64,000 nucleotides of DNA from Photobacterium sp. TLY01 (GCF_021432065.1 NZ_CP090364.1:620001-684000); one strand, 5' to 3'; shown: positions 29,031 to 38,131, counted from the stretch's first letter. The notes: generated by a model not told the origin, from the letters alone. Made by a program: numbers and translations.

Positions 29031-30341
29031 ATGCTGTTGACTCATTTCTCTGACACTCTCTTGCGCCTTTGTCCGCAGCCATCACAGCTGGTGCTTGCCC
29101 TCAGCGGTGGGCTGGACTCTCGTGTGCTATTGCATCTTCTGAGCCGGTTCAGACAAAAACACCCAAGTTATCAGGTGTTGGCAGTACATGTGCACCATGG
29201 TCTGAGCCCGAACGCGGATCGCTGGGCAGAACAGTGCAAAGTCTGGGCTCAGCAAGATGCGGTGTCATTGTACTGTGAACGGGTCAGCGTGCACGCGGGG
29301 AGCCGGATCAGTCTGGAGCAGGCCGCCAGAGCAGCGCGTTACGAGGCATTAGCGAAATATGTTGGTTCACAACAGTACCTGCTCACTGCACAGCATGCCG
29401 ACGATCAGCTGGAAACTGTCTTGCTGGCCCTCAAACGCGGCAGCGGCCCTGCGGGTCTGGCGGCCATGCCAGAGGTCAAACCCTTTGCCAATGGTTCACA
29501 CATCCGCCCTTTGCTGGATGTCAGCCGTGCTGAGCTGCACGCCTATGCTGATGCGCATCATCTGGACTGGGTCGATGATGAGAGTAACCAGGACAGGCGC
29601 TTTGACCGTAATTTTTTGCGGCTGGATATTGTGCCGGCACTGACATCCCGCTGGCCGGGATTGCGGCAGGCCGTCGCACGCAGCGCGACACTGTGCGGTG
29701 AGCAGCAATCCTTACTTGAATCCTTGCTGGCAGACAAACTGAACCAGATTGTTGCGCCAGACGGCAGCATAGCTCTGAGCGCCGTAACGGATGGGAAACA
29801 GGGCAGAGCGTTGGTGCGTCTTTGGTTGCAGCGACAGGGCCTGCCTGTTCCTTCCAAAGCACAACTGGAACAAATCTGGCTGGCGGTCTGTCTGGCCCGA
29901 GACGATGCCAACCCCTGCGTGTCGCTGGCCGGATACGAAGTACGTCGCTTTCAGTCCCGTCTGTACGCTGTCCGTCCGCGGCAGGATGTAACGAAGTGGC
30001 AAAGCGACATGAGCCTGGATACTCCTTGCACCTTACCTGCTTCGTTGGGTGAGGTTACGCTCAACAGTCACTCTGGCGGAACGCTTCGTCGCCCTGAGCC
30101 GGGTGAACGGGTGTGGGTTGCGTTTGATCCCAGCGGTCTGCAGGTCCAACCGTTGGGACGGGCTGGTCGCCGTAAGTTGAAGAAGCTCTTTCAGGAGTAT
30201 GGGGTGCCCAGCTGGCGCCGGCGTCAGACCCCCTTGCTGTTTTATGGTGATCAACTGGCCGCAGTGGCGGATGTATTTGTAGTGAAAGGCTTTGAAGGGA
30301 ATGAATGTGAGTTCGTCTGGAAGTGTGATCACCTACACTGA
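29031..30341 (+). CDS. tilS: tRNA(Ile)-lysidine synthase TilS
   Basis: TilS turns the wobble cytidine of the CAU-anticodon tRNA-Ile into lysidine, so that it reads AUA. The 436-residue protein has the PP-loop LALSGGLDSRVLLHLL at the N-terminus, VHVHHGLSPNADRW, and the ATPase and C-terminal substrate-binding domains (NFLRLDIVPAL, then RRPEPGERV and GRRKLKKLFQEYGVPSWRR). A TTG at 29019 would add four residues; ATG 29031 is preferred. It follows accA, as in E. coli and vibrios. Confidence 0.95.
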   Translation: MLLTHFSDTLLRLCPQPSQLVLALSGGLDSRVLLHLLSRFRQKHPSYQVLAVHVHHGLSPNADRWAEQCKVWAQQDAVSLYCERVSVHAGSRISLEQAARAARYEALAKYVGSQQYLLTAQHADDQLETVLLALKRGSGPAGLAAMPEVKPFANGSHIRPLLDVSRAELHAYADAHHLDWVDDESNQDRRFDRNFLRLDIVPALTSRWPGLRQAVARSATLCGEQQSLLESLLADKLNQIVAPDGSIALSAVTDGKQGRALVRLWLQRQGLPVPSKAQLEQIWLAVCLARDDANPCVSLAGYEVRRFQSRLYAVRPRQDVTKWQSDMSLDTPCTLPASLGEVTLNSHSGGTLRRPEPGERVWVAFDPSGLQVQPLGRAGRRKLKKLFQEYGVPSWRRRQTPLLFYGDQLAAVADVFVVKGFEGNECEFVWKCDHLH

Positions 30342-30411
30342 CACCGGGGTCAGGAATGTAGATAGTCAGGCAGTGTTTGAATGTCGATATAAATAAAATA
30401 ATGAGGATCTT

Positions 30412-30723
30412 ATGAAAAAAGCAATGACGCTGACACTGGCCGCGACACTATTTTCACTCCCTGTGATGGCTGCGGGTGATGCAGCCGCCGGCAAGGGAAA
30501 AGCAGCCATTTGCGCGGCTTGCCACGGTGCTGATGGTCAGGCGGTGATTCCCGGGTATCCGAATCTGAAAGGTCAGAACGAGCTGTATCTGGTGAATGCG
30601 CTGAAAGCCTATAAGAATAAAGAACGTACAGGCGGTAACGCCATGCTGATGCAGCCGCAGGCGGCGATGCTCAGTGATACTGATATTGAGAATCTGGCAG
30701 CTTATTTCTCGCAAATGCAGTAA
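30412..30723 (+). CDS. Periplasmic c-type cytochrome (class I, c553-like)
   Basis: A 103-residue precursor with a signal peptide (residues 1-20, ending VMAA) and one haem-binding motif CAACH near residues 35-39. The distal ligand is probably the methionine in the [12 protein letters not shown] segment. The C-terminal helix [13 protein letters not shown] is typical of small electron-carrier cytochromes of the c553/c4 group. It stands alone with its own terminator, so the redox partner cannot be told from context. Confidence 0.9.
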   Translation: MKKAMTLTLAATLFSLPVMAAGDAAAGKGKAAICAACHGADGQAVIPGYPNLKGQNELYLVNALKAYKNKERTGGNAMLMQPQAAMLSDTDIENLAAYFSQMQ

Positions 30724-30733
30724 CGGCTCGCTT

Positions 30734-30760
30734 TATCCGCCCTTGCCGGGCGGATAATTT
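30734..30760 (+). terminator. Terminator after the cytochrome gene
   Basis: TATCCGCCC (30734-30742) pairs with GGGCGGATA (30748-30756) around TTGCC, followed by ATTT. Confidence 0.75.
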
Positions 30761-30891
30761 CCTTCCTATTCTCGCCATGATTAAACAATCCTCTTGCTGC
30801 TGTAATTTTGACCGGTTGAATGCACTGATATTGATAAAATCCCCCAACAATTATATTGTACTAGTTCACTGATACGATAAGGTTGTAAAGC

Positions 30892-32241
30892 ATGGCAGGA
30901 ACACGCGAACATTTTGGCTCACGGATGGGCTTTATCCTCGCGGCTGCAGGGGCAGCGGTAGGATTAGGTAACATCTGGGGGTTTCCTACGCAAGCGGCCA
31001 GTAATGGCGGCGGCGCATTCCTGCTGGTTTATCTGTTGATGATTCTGGTGGTGGCTTTCCCAATGCTGATCGTGGAAATGGCGATTGGCCGCTATGGGCA
31101 GGCAAACCCGGTAGACAGTATGCGCAGCCTGAGCGATCACCCAACGGCCAAGCGTGCGGGCGCATTGGTGGGCTGGATTGGCCTGATGGTGCCATGTCTG
31201 GTACTGGCGTTTTACAGCATCGTCGCTGGCTGGCTGGTAACTTTCCTGCTGGCTGCTGTGACCGATATTCTGGGGATGGCAGAGCTGACGGCCTGGCTGA
31301 AAGGTTTTTCAGTTTCCCGTAACCTGTTTGGGGCGGCTATTTTTTATTTGCTGACCATCTTGATTGTCCAAAGCGGGGTGAAGCAGGGTATCGAAAAGTG
31401 GTCAACTCGTCTGATGCCGGCACTGTTTGTCCTCTTTCTGCTGCTGTTTGTGTATATCATGACGCAAGACGGTGCGATGGAAGGCCTGAAGCATTACCTG
31501 ATCCCTGATTTCAGTAAAGTGCTGGAACCTAAACTCCTGCTGGCTGCCATGGGCCAGGGCTTTTTCTCCCTGACGATCGGCGGTTGCTCCATGTTGATTT
31601 ACGGCTCTTACCTGAGCAAGAAAGAGAGCCTGCCGAAAATGGCGCTGAGCGTTACCCTGGTGGACACGGCGGTGGCTTTTATTGCCGGTCTGGTGGTGTT
31701 GCCTGCCATGTTTGTTGCGATGCAAAAAGGAGTGGCCATCTACGCTGAAGACGGCTCCTTGCTGGGTTCGGATACGCTGGTGTTTACTGTGCTGCCGCTG
31801 CTGTTCGACAGCCTGGGCTTGGCCGGTCAGTTCATTGCGCTGGTGTTCTTTGTGCTGATGACCATTGCGGCGCTGACGTCTTCGATATCGATGCTGGAGT
31901 GCCCGGTGGCTTTGGTCAGTGAGCGCTTTGAAACGGGCCGTAAAGCGACAAGCTGGGTTCTGGGCGGAGTGATTGCGGTATTCAGTGCGGTGATTATTTT
32001 TAACTTTGGTCAGCTGTTTGGTTTGGTCGCCACCATAGCGACCCAATATTTCCAGCCGGTTGCAGCTTTGTTGTTCACTGTGTTTGGTGGTTGGGTATGG
32101 TCACGTCACCGTAAACTGAAAGAGCTGAGCGCAGGCAGCCCGGCATTGGAGCAGTCCTTGTTCTGGAAAATCTGGCCTGTGTATCTGAAGTTTGTCTGCC
32201 CTGTGCTGGTGATTGCGGTATTGGTGTCCTCGTTCAGTTAA
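30892..32241 (+). CDS. Sodium-dependent transporter, NSS (SNF) family
   Basis: A 449-residue inner-membrane protein with about eleven or twelve hydrophobic helices. The first helix carries the NSS signature GFILAAAGAAVGLGNIWGFP, where the unwound segment binds sodium and substrate, followed by NGGGAFLLVYLL and the conserved MLIVEMAIGRYGQ. Bacterial members import amino acids such as tryptophan, tyrosine or leucine; the substrate here is not visible. The ATG has only a weak upstream purine run (GGTTGTAAAGC). A strong hairpin follows. Confidence 0.93.
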   Translation: MAGTREHFGSRMGFILAAAGAAVGLGNIWGFPTQAASNGGGAFLLVYLLMILVVAFPMLIVEMAIGRYGQANPVDSMRSLSDHPTAKRAGALVGWIGLMVPCLVLAFYSIVAGWLVTFLLAAVTDILGMAELTAWLKGFSVSRNLFGAAIFYLLTILIVQSGVKQGIEKWSTRLMPALFVLFLLLFVYIMTQDGAMEGLKHYLIPDFSKVLEPKLLLAAMGQGFFSLTIGGCSMLIYGSYLSKKESLPKMALSVTLVDTAVAFIAGLVVLPAMFVAMQKGVAIYAEDGSLLGSDTLVFTVLPLLFDSLGLAGQFIALVFFVLMTIAALTSSISMLECPVALVSERFETGRKATSWVLGGVIAVFSAVIIFNFGQLFGLVATIATQYFQPVAALLFTVFGGWVWSRHRKLKELSAGSPALEQSLFWKIWPVYLKFVCPVLVIAVLVSSFS

Positions 32242-32264
32242 CTGAGTGGCGAGAACAGAACATA

Positions 32265-32293
32265 AAAAACGGAAAGCCTGGCTTTCCGTTTTT
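32265..32293 (+). terminator. Bidirectional terminator between transporter and DUF4250 gene
   Basis: AAAAACGGAAAGC (32265-32277) and GCTTTCCGTTTTT (32281-32293) form a 13-bp perfect stem with A and T tracts on the two sides; it serves both converging genes. Confidence 0.9.
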
Positions 32294-32303
32294 ATGTGTG
32301 CCA

Positions 32304-32492
32304 TTAGCGAAATTGTCTGGCGTCAGGCAAATAGTCAAATCCGGCGGCAGTCAGCCGGGCGATCAGTTTCTCTTTGTCGATCTCGTAGTAGCGGACCAGA
32401 GCGTCCAAGTCACCAAATTCATCACGAATCTTCATATTGACGATGCTCATCAGCATCACAGGATCCATGGTTTCGAATGTCTTGAGGTTCAT
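32304..32492 (-). CDS. DUF4250 domain protein
   Basis: A 62-residue soluble protein: [29 protein letters not shown], then [28 protein letters not shown], which is the DUF4250 pattern (short, helical, ending in a tyrosine-phenylalanine-rich tail; function unknown). Its ATG overlaps the stop of yaeP by four bases, so the two are translationally coupled. Confidence 0.85.
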   Translation of the reverse strand: MNLKTFETMDPVMLMSIVNMKIRDEFGDLDALVRYYEIDKEKLIARLTAAGFDYLPDARQFR

Positions 32493-32698
32493 TGTGCATC
32501 CTCGTGATCGCTGATCAGTAAATTCGCAGCGGCAAAGGCAGCTTGCTCCCGGATGGCCATTGGCACATCAGAACTGGCCGCGACGTCATTTAAGGCACGG
32601 ACGGCGCAGGCAATCGCGGCAGGGATATAGCCCTGCTCGCCGCTGCCAATTTGGCTGTAACTCTGGCGGATCAGTTCGCAGCAGTCAGTGACTTTCAT
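32489..32698 (-). CDS. yaeP: UPF0253 protein YaeP
   Basis: A 69-residue protein collinear with E. coli Yae[36 protein letters not shown] and [15 protein letters not shown]. Function is unknown. In E. coli yaeP is paired with rof (yaeO); here the partner is a DUF4250 gene instead, coupled by an ATGA overlap. It keeps the same place in the chromosome, between tilS and proS. Confidence 0.9.
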   Translation of the reverse strand: MKVTDCCELIRQSYSQIGSGEQGYIPAAIACAVRALNDVAASSDVPMAIREQAAFAAANLLISDHEDAQ

Positions 32699-32773
32699 TG
32701 TGTCTCCTGAATAGGGTCATGATAGATGAGTCAGAGCTTACCGTTATCGGTGATTGAGATCGAGCGCAGCGGG

Positions 32774-33640
32774 TTATTTAGAACGCTTGTGCTGATAGAG
32801 CTGGCGATCGGCACGCTCAAATAAACTGACGGGAGTATCACCGCGCCGGTAAGGCGTTGCGCCAATTGAGGTGCCTATCTCCAGGCTGCGCAAGGTATGG
32901 TCTTGCTCAATACGTGTCATCACACGGTGAATAACCTTGCGGGCGGAGTGTTCAGAGGCTGGTTGCAGCAAGAGGACAAACTCGTCCCCGCCCATGCGGT
33001 AACAACGATCAGAGGTACGGACAGATTGTTTCAGGATCGATGAAAATCGGCGAATCACGTTATCGCCATCCAGATGACCATACTTATCATTGACCTGTTT
33101 AAAGTTATCCAGATCAAACAATAAGAGCACCAGGCCAACCTGGCGGCGCTCACTCATGGCGATGGCATGCAGTATGTCCTGATCCAGGCAGCTGCGGTTG
33201 CGCAGGCCGGACAGATGATCCCGCATCGCCATTTCCTTGATCCGGCGATATTCTATTGCACTGAATAATGGGCCGGCCAGCAGCCTGTGGTAGGTGTGAA
33301 GTAGGTTGATTTCATCCTGATCCAGCGCATAAGGCGTGTCGTACTGGATCTCCCCCAGTGCGTGATCGGCATAGCGCAGGGCGAAGCACTGGCGGTTGTC
33401 TGTGCCTTGCCCGTGGCGTATCAGGGTTGTGGTGGTTTCATGGCGCCACAACATACGACTGATATCAATCTGTTTCTCAACTTCCAGCGCAAAGACTTCC
33501 AGCAGCACAGACAGCTCAGGCTTGCCCTGCATTTTTTGCAGGATAAGCAAGCGCAGATCCGCACCCAGCGGTTTGGCCCGGGTTCTGCTGATGTCAGTTT
33601 GCTTTTTGTGCCAGATAATGGGATCCATCACTAATATCAT
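32774..33640 (-). CDS. Diguanylate cyclase (GGDEF domain)
   Basis: A 288-residue cytosolic protein. Residues from about 140 on form a complete GGDEF domain: DHLSGLRNRSCLD, LLFDLDNFKQVNDKYGHLDGD, an intact active loop MGGDEFVLLL, and the inhibitory RxxD site (RTSD) exactly five residues before GGDEF. It should make c-di-GMP and be product-inhibited. The N-terminal 140 residues lack membrane helices and look like a GAF-type sensor, but I cannot name the ligand. The frame opens at ATG 33640; ATG 33628 (MDPIIW) is possible and neither has a strong ribosome site. Confidence 0.93.
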   Translation of the reverse strand: MILVMDPIIWHKKQTDISRTRAKPLGADLRLLILQKMQGKPELSVLLEVFALEVEKQIDISRMLWRHETTTTLIRHGQGTDNRQCFALRYADHALGEIQYDTPYALDQDEINLLHTYHRLLAGPLFSAIEYRRIKEMAMRDHLSGLRNRSCLDQDILHAIAMSERRQVGLVLLLFDLDNFKQVNDKYGHLDGDNVIRRFSSILKQSVRTSDRCYRMGGDEFVLLLQPASEHSARKVIHRVMTRIEQDHTLRSLEIGTSIGATPYRRGDTPVSLFERADRQLYQHKRSK

Positions 33641-33721
33641 TGATAAGCAAGGGTTTTAATATATGAGATTTTGGAACCAGATCAATAGAAAATGGAATGA
33701 AATGAAAATCTCCCATTGTTT

Positions 33722-34846
33722 TTATTCTAAAAACGAACGTAGCTCACTTTCTCGCGCCTGAGCATCCAGGTAGCCGAGATTGATCAGCGCGTGGATGTAA
33801 TTGGGCTCGAAAAGAATATAGCTGGTCAGGGCTGCATCGTCTTTAGGACTGATCCCCAATACGCGCATCAGAGAGCGGGCACCCAGCGGCATATGGTGAT
33901 AGAAAGCCTGAGCCAGAGGCTCAAACGACTGACTCGGGTACAAGTGCAGGGTATCAACCGATTTGACGGCCATGTGACGTCTTTCATCGTCAGGCAACTT
34001 ACTGAGCAATGTATTGGTGTATTCCAGATGTTCCAGTTCAGCGGCCATAGTATCACTGAAAATGGTATCCATCAGGTGGCCGGTTAACATGCCCACCCCT
34101 GGGGCTTGAGTGGGATCCTGCGGCCGTAATCTTTGATTGATCAAGTCGATAATCAGAATCTTATCGGCACCCATTTTCATCGACGGACGCAGTGGGGTCA
34201 GCTGATTGATCGATCCGTCGCCATAGTATGCCTGTCCAATCCTGCTGGCCGGAAAGACAAAAGGGATGGCTGAGGAGGCAAGCAAGTGCTCTGTGTTGAT
34301 AAGAGACCGGCGTCCTTTGGATTTCGAGTAAGTCCAGGGCGTAATACTCTGTTGCCCCTGAAAAAAGCTGACAGTTTTGCCGCTTTTATAGCTTGAGGCC
34401 GTAATAGAAATGCCGTGCAGATTGCCCGCCATAATCTGCTGCTCCAGCCGGCCGTAATTATTGACCTGATTGAGCAACTGACGCAACGGCCGATTATCCA
34501 GCAAACCGAATGGCGGTCTGGGGTGATGACCCGCCCGCAGCCTGGTCAGCAGTTGATGTGACAAGTGCTGGGTGATGCCCCAGCTGCTGGAGCGGAACAC
34601 CCGTCTGCTGTGCAGGCGCGCCCAGATCCATTCCAGCTTTTTCACGCCTAAGCGAAAACAGGACGCATAGCAGGCAATCGCCGTGGCGTTGATCGCACCG
34701 GCAGAGGTGCCACTGTAAATCACAAAAGGGCTGTGGTGATTGCGGGGATACCATTCAGAAATGGCTTTGAGTACGCCAACCTGATAAGCCGCTCTGGCAC
34801 CGCCACCGGAAAGCAGAAGACTGATTTTTGGCTTTTCCTTGCCCAT
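33722..34846 (-). CDS. Patatin-like phospholipase
   Basis: A 374-residue protein with the catalytic features of the patatin family: the oxyanion loop SGGGARAAYQVGVL, the nucleophile elbow SGTSAGAIN (GxSxG) and the DG dyad in YYGDGSIN. It should be a Ser-Asp acyl hydrolase acting on phospholipids. No signal peptide or membrane helix is evident, so it is probably cytosolic or membrane-associated; the C-terminal 130 residues are of unknown role. I chose ATG 34846, with GGA nine bases upstream, over a TTG at 34864. It faces the same way as the cyclase gene 80 bp downstream. Confidence 0.92.
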   Translation of the reverse strand: MGKEKPKISLLLSGGGARAAYQVGVLKAISEWYPRNHHSPFVIYSGTSAGAINATAIACYASCFRLGVKKLEWIWARLHSRRVFRSSSWGITQHLSHQLLTRLRAGHHPRPPFGLLDNRPLRQLLNQVNNYGRLEQQIMAGNLHGISITASSYKSGKTVSFFQGQQSITPWTYSKSKGRRSLINTEHLLASSAIPFVFPASRIGQAYYGDGSINQLTPLRPSMKMGADKILIIDLINQRLRPQDPTQAPGVGMLTGHLMDTIFSDTMAAELEHLEYTNTLLSKLPDDERRHMAVKSVDTLHLYPSQSFEPLAQAFYHHMPLGARSLMRVLGISPKDDAALTSYILFEPNYIHALINLGYLDAQARESELRSFLE

Positions 34847-34960
34847 GCAAAACGTTCCACTCAAGATACTAAACAGATGCGACAGACACTGGTGGCGTCT
34901 AGTCTAGTGATAATACTCAGTTTATTTGTAATTTAAACTGGGTAACTGTGGCACAGACAC

Positions 34961-34986
34961 AAAAAAGCCTCCAAACGGAGGCTTTT
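34961..34986 (-). terminator. Terminator of proS
   Basis: AAAAGCCTCC (34963-34972) and GGAGGCTTTT (34977-34986) pair around AAAC; on the minus strand a T6 run follows the stem, 30 bp after the proS stop. Confidence 0.9.
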
Positions 34987-35016
34987 CGTTACGATCACGA
35001 GTCAATCAGCAAAAGC

Positions 35017-36732
35017 TTAAGCCAGCTTTTGCTTGATGAAGGTAGCAATGTTGTCAGCAGCCACCGGCTCTTTCGTGCCTGTACGGCGATCTTTATATTC
35101 CACTTCACCGTTTTTCAGGCTGCGATCACCGATCACCACAGTATGTGGCACGCCGATCAGCTCCATGTCAGCAAACATGACGCCTGGACGTTCTTTACGG
35201 TCATCAAACAGCACTTCAATGCCGGCAGCCGTCAGCTCTGCATACAGGGCTTCCGCAGCCTGCTGGACTTCTTCTGACTTATGCATGTTCATCGGTACAA
35301 TGGCGACCTGGAATGGCGCAATAGCGTCTGGCCAGATAATGCCGTTCTCATCGTTGTTCTGTTCGATTGCCGCGGCGACCACACGGGTACAGCCAATACC
35401 GTAACAGCCCATTTCCATCACGGCCTGCTTGCCGTTGGCATCCAGTACAGTGGCACCCATAGATGCCGAGTAGTTGGTTCCCAGTTGGAAAATATGACCC
35501 ACTTCGATACCGCGCTTGAGCAATATCGTGCCTTTGCCGCATGGGCTCGGATCACCTTCCATCACGTTACGCAGATCTTCGACACGACCCAGTTCGACGT
35601 CTCGTCCCCAGTTGATGCCAAAGTGGTGTTTGCCGTCAACGTTGGCACCAGCGCCAAAGTCGCTCATCACGGCAACGCTGCGGTCAACGATGAACTCAAC
35701 AGGCAGACCGACAGGACCCAGAGAGCCCGGGCCTGCATTGACAACGGCGCGGATTTCTTCTTCAGTCGCAAACTCCAGCGGTTTGGCAACACAATCCAGG
35801 TTTTCTGCCTTCACTTCGTTCAGCTCGTGATCACCGCGCACAATCAGGGCGATTAATTCAGCGTCTGATTCTTCAGAAGCTTTCACGAACAGCGTCTTCA
35901 CGGTTTTCTCAATCGGCAGGCCAAATTGCTCAACCAGCTCAGCGATGGTTTTCGCGTTTGGTGTATCCACCAGTTTCATCTCTTCCGTTGGCGCTGCACG
36001 CTCAGTGGCGGGTGCCAGCGCTTCGGCTTTTTCGATGTTGGCGGCATAGTCCGACTCGGTCGAGAAGGCAATCAGATCTTCACCACTTTCGGCCAGAACG
36101 TGGAACTCGTGCGAGCCGCTGCCGCCGATAGAACCTGTATCTGCCAGGACAGCGCGGAAATCCAGCCCCATACGACTGAACACGTTGCTGTATGCACGGT
36201 ACATATCGTTGTAGGTGTCTTGCAGGCTGTCTTTATCCAGATGGAAAGAGTAGGCATCTTTCATGATGAATTCGCGAGAGCGCATCACACCGAAACGGGG
36301 GCGTACTTCATCACGGAATTTAGTCTGGATCTGGTACAGGTTCAGCGGTAACTGCTTGTAGGATTTCACCTCATTCCGCACCATGTCAGTGATGACTTCT
36401 TCGTGCGTCGGGCCCAGTACAAACGGTCGGTCATGGCGGTCAGCAATGCGCAGCAGCTCAGGACCGAATTTGTCCCAGCGGCCAGTTTCCTGCCACAGTT
36501 CAGACGGCTGAACCACAGGCATCAGTGTTTCGACTGCACCGGCATTGTTCATTTCTTCACGAACAATGGTTTCGACCTTACGCAGGACACGCAGACCTGT
36601 AGGCAGCCAGGTGTACAAACCTGAGGCCAGCTTACGGATCATACCTGCACGTAGCATCAGCTGGTGGCTGATGACTTCTGCGTCGTTTGGAGTCTCCTTC
36701 AGGGTAGAAAGAAGATATTTACTGGTACGCAT
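35017..36732 (-). CDS. proS: Prolyl-tRNA synthetase
   Basis: Charges tRNA-Pro. The 571-residue protein is the long bacterial type: class II motif 1 near [17 protein letters not shown], motif 2 in [19 protein letters not shown], an inserted editing domain in the middle (about residues 230-390, with [18 protein letters not shown]), motif 3 near [17 protein letters not shown], and a C-terminal anticodon-binding domain. Length agrees with E. coli (572). Confidence 0.98.
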   Translation of the reverse strand: MRTSKYLLSTLKETPNDAEVISHQLMLRAGMIRKLASGLYTWLPTGLRVLRKVETIVREEMNNAGAVETLMPVVQPSELWQETGRWDKFGPELLRIADRHDRPFVLGPTHEEVITDMVRNEVKSYKQLPLNLYQIQTKFRDEVRPRFGVMRSREFIMKDAYSFHLDKDSLQDTYNDMYRAYSNVFSRMGLDFRAVLADTGSIGGSGSHEFHVLAESGEDLIAFSTESDYAANIEKAEALAPATERAAPTEEMKLVDTPNAKTIAELVEQFGLPIEKTVKTLFVKASEESDAELIALIVRGDHELNEVKAENLDCVAKPLEFATEEEIRAVVNAGPGSLGPVGLPVEFIVDRSVAVMSDFGAGANVDGKHHFGINWGRDVELGRVEDLRNVMEGDPSPCGKGTILLKRGIEVGHIFQLGTNYSASMGATVLDANGKQAVMEMGCYGIGCTRVVAAAIEQNNDENGIIWPDAIAPFQVAIVPMNMHKSEEVQQAAEALYAELTAAGIEVLFDDRKERPGVMFADMELIGVPHTVVIGDRSLKNGEVEYKDRRTGTKEPVAADNIATFIKQKLA

Positions 36733-36830
36733 TGATGGTATCCGTTGGTAATTATGAGGATTAATATTGAGAGCAGTATATTAGCAGCGTATCGGCCTTT
36801 CGCCAAAGGGAACCCGAGGCTTATTGGCTG

Positions 36831-36852
36831 TCCGGTGACCTCAGTCACCGGA
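36831..36852 (-). other. Hairpin between trmO and proS
   Basis: TCCGGTGAC (36831-36839) and GTCACCGGA (36844-36852) form a perfect 9-bp stem with a 4-nt loop just beyond the trmO stop. No T run follows on the minus strand, so it may be a processing or stabilising hairpin rather than a terminator. Confidence 0.4.
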
Positions 36853-36883
36853 AAACAGGCTAAGTATAGTCTGCAGGGGCTGC

Positions 36884-37582
36884 TTACCCGGGGGCCACAA
36901 TTTCTTCGACCAGAACTTTATCGTCTACAAACCGGAAGCGTACGTTGTAATCAAACAATAAGACGCCATAGCGTTTTTCATCTGTTTTCCCTTTCTTGTA
37001 AGCCGGGCGCGGATCCTGCGCCAACACTTCTTCAATCACAGCTTTCTGATAATCCGCATCTTCGCCATCAAGCTGAGCCAGTGCGGCGGGAGTAAACTCC
37101 ACCGGGAGCAGTTCAGGGGTTTCTGCTGCAAAGCCGCCGCTGGCATCCGGCACACTGTCTGAATAGGGAATATAGGGTTTGATATCTATGACAGGTGTAC
37201 CGTCAACCAGATCTACACCGGCCAGATCCAATAGCACCTGACCTTTTTCTTGTCGTATGCCCATCAGTTTAACGGCTGACATGCCTATGCCGTTGGGGCG
37301 AAATGTGGCCCGGCTGGCAAAGACGCCAATGCGGTCATTACCGCCCAGTCTGGGCGGTCTTACGGTCGGGCGCCAGCCTGCCGACAGGTTCTGATCAAAT
37401 AAAAACAGCAGCCAAAGATGGCTGAATTGTGCGATGCCTCTGACTGCTTCCGGTGTATTGGCATCACCAGTTAATGCCAGAGTTGCTCTGGCACTGGGCA
37501 CCAGCCCGGGCTGGCGAGGGACGGCGAACTTCTCTTTGTAGGGGGAGTGGATAACACCAATCGGTTCAATCTGAAAAGTCAT
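36884..37582 (-). CDS. trmO: tRNA (adenine(37)-N6)-methyltransferase TrmO (TsaA)
   Basis: TrmO methylates t6A37 to m6t6A in threonine tRNAs. The 232-residue protein begins MTFQIEPIGVIHSPYKEKFAVPRQPGLV and holds WRPTVRPPRLGG, RATFRPNGIGMS, LVDGTPVIDIKPYIPYSDS and LAQDPRPAY, all family hallmarks of this SPOUT-unrelated, beta-barrel methylase. I chose ATG 37582 because the sequence then matches the E. coli start; the frame stays open to 37618 with further ATGs. E. coli also places it beside proS. Confidence 0.93.
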   Translation of the reverse strand: MTFQIEPIGVIHSPYKEKFAVPRQPGLVPSARATLALTGDANTPEAVRGIAQFSHLWLLFLFDQNLSAGWRPTVRPPRLGGNDRIGVFASRATFRPNGIGMSAVKLMGIRQEKGQVLLDLAGVDLVDGTPVIDIKPYIPYSDSVPDASGGFAAETPELLPVEFTPAALAQLDGEDADYQKAVIEEVLAQDPRPAYKKGKTDEKRYGVLLFDYNVRFRFVDDKVLVEEIVAPG

Positions 37583-37666
37583 TTTCTCTGTCATTAAACG
37601 CATGTCGCTGCAATTCATATCCGCCAGACCTTAGCACATCTCAATCTGGTGTGGCTGAAAATCTTG

Positions 37667-37696
37667 TTGTAGGCAAATGCCATTAAGTGTTATGTT
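37667..37696 (+). promoter_or_regulatory. Candidate rpmE2 promoter under the Zur box
   Basis: TTGTAG (37667-37672) and TATGTT (37691-37696) are 18 bp apart; the -10 overlaps the Zur palindrome, which would explain repression by zinc-loaded Zur. Confidence 0.45.
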
Positions 37697-37708
37697 ATAT
37701 TATAACAT
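37692..37708 (+). promoter_or_regulatory. Zur operator before rpmE2-rpmJ2
   Basis: ATGTTATATTATAACAT is a perfect palindrome (8-bp arms around one base) carrying the GTTATANTATAAC core of gammaproteobacterial Zur boxes. It ends nine bases before the Shine-Dalgarno of rpmE2. The gene content behind it is the standard Zur target. Confidence 0.88.
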
Positions 37709-37726
37709 TTAGTGCGAGGAGGCATG

Positions 37727-37978
37727 ATGAAACCAGATATCCATCCTGAATACCGTAAAGTGGTCTTTCACGACACCAGCGTAGATAAATATTTTATTGT
37801 CGGTTCGACACTGAAGACAGACAAAACCATCACCTGGGAAGACGGCAAAGAATACCCGTATTTTTTACTGGATGTGTCTTCAGAGTCCCACCCGTTTTAT
37901 ACCGGTAAGCAGCGGGTCATTAAGACAGAAGGTCGGATGGCTAACTTTACTCGTCGTTTTGCGGCGTTTAGCAAATAA
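37727..37978 (+). CDS. rpmE2: 50S ribosomal protein L31 type B (zinc-independent)
   Basis: YkgM-type L31 replaces the zinc-binding L31 when zinc is short, freeing zinc from ribosomes. The 83-residue protein begins [23 protein letters not shown] and contains [10 protein letters not shown]; it has no cysteine at all, so it cannot hold the usual zinc site. AGGAGG (37717-37722) is four bases before ATG 37727, better spaced than for the ATG three bases earlier. A Zur box precedes it and rpmJ2 follows after nine bases. Confidence 0.95.
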   Translation: MKPDIHPEYRKVVFHDTSVDKYFIVGSTLKTDKTITWEDGKEYPYFLLDVSSESHPFYTGKQRVIKTEGRMANFTRRFAAFSK

Positions 37979-37987
37979 GGAAGAAAA

Positions 37988-38131
37988 ATGAAGGTATTAA
38001 GCTCACTTAAAAGCGCCAAACAGCGTCACCGGGATTGTCAGGTGGTCAAGCGACGTGGCCGCATCTACGTGATTTGTAAATCCAATCCACGCTTTAAGGC
38101 GGTACAGGGTACGGTGAAAAAGAAGAAGTAA
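37988..38131 (+). CDS. rpmJ2: 50S ribosomal protein L36 type B (zinc-independent)
   Basis: A 47-residue protein starting [24 protein letters not shown], then [17 protein letters not shown] and a lysine tail: YkgO-type L36. Zinc-binding L36 has three cysteines and a histidine; here only C17 and C30 remain and the paired first cysteine and the final histidine are missing. AAGGAAG precedes the ATG. Its place nine bases after rpmE2 makes a two-gene Zur operon. Confidence 0.94.
   Translation: MKVLSSLKSAKQRHRDCQVVKRRGRIYVICKSNPRFKAVQGTVKKKK

Noticed and set aside
32774..34846. CBASS-type defence system (patatin effector with a nucleotide cyclase)
   Set aside because: The cyclase is a standard GGDEF diguanylate cyclase with an I-site, no CD-NTase or accessory genes are present, and the genes have separate features. 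Kept only as a low-key finding.
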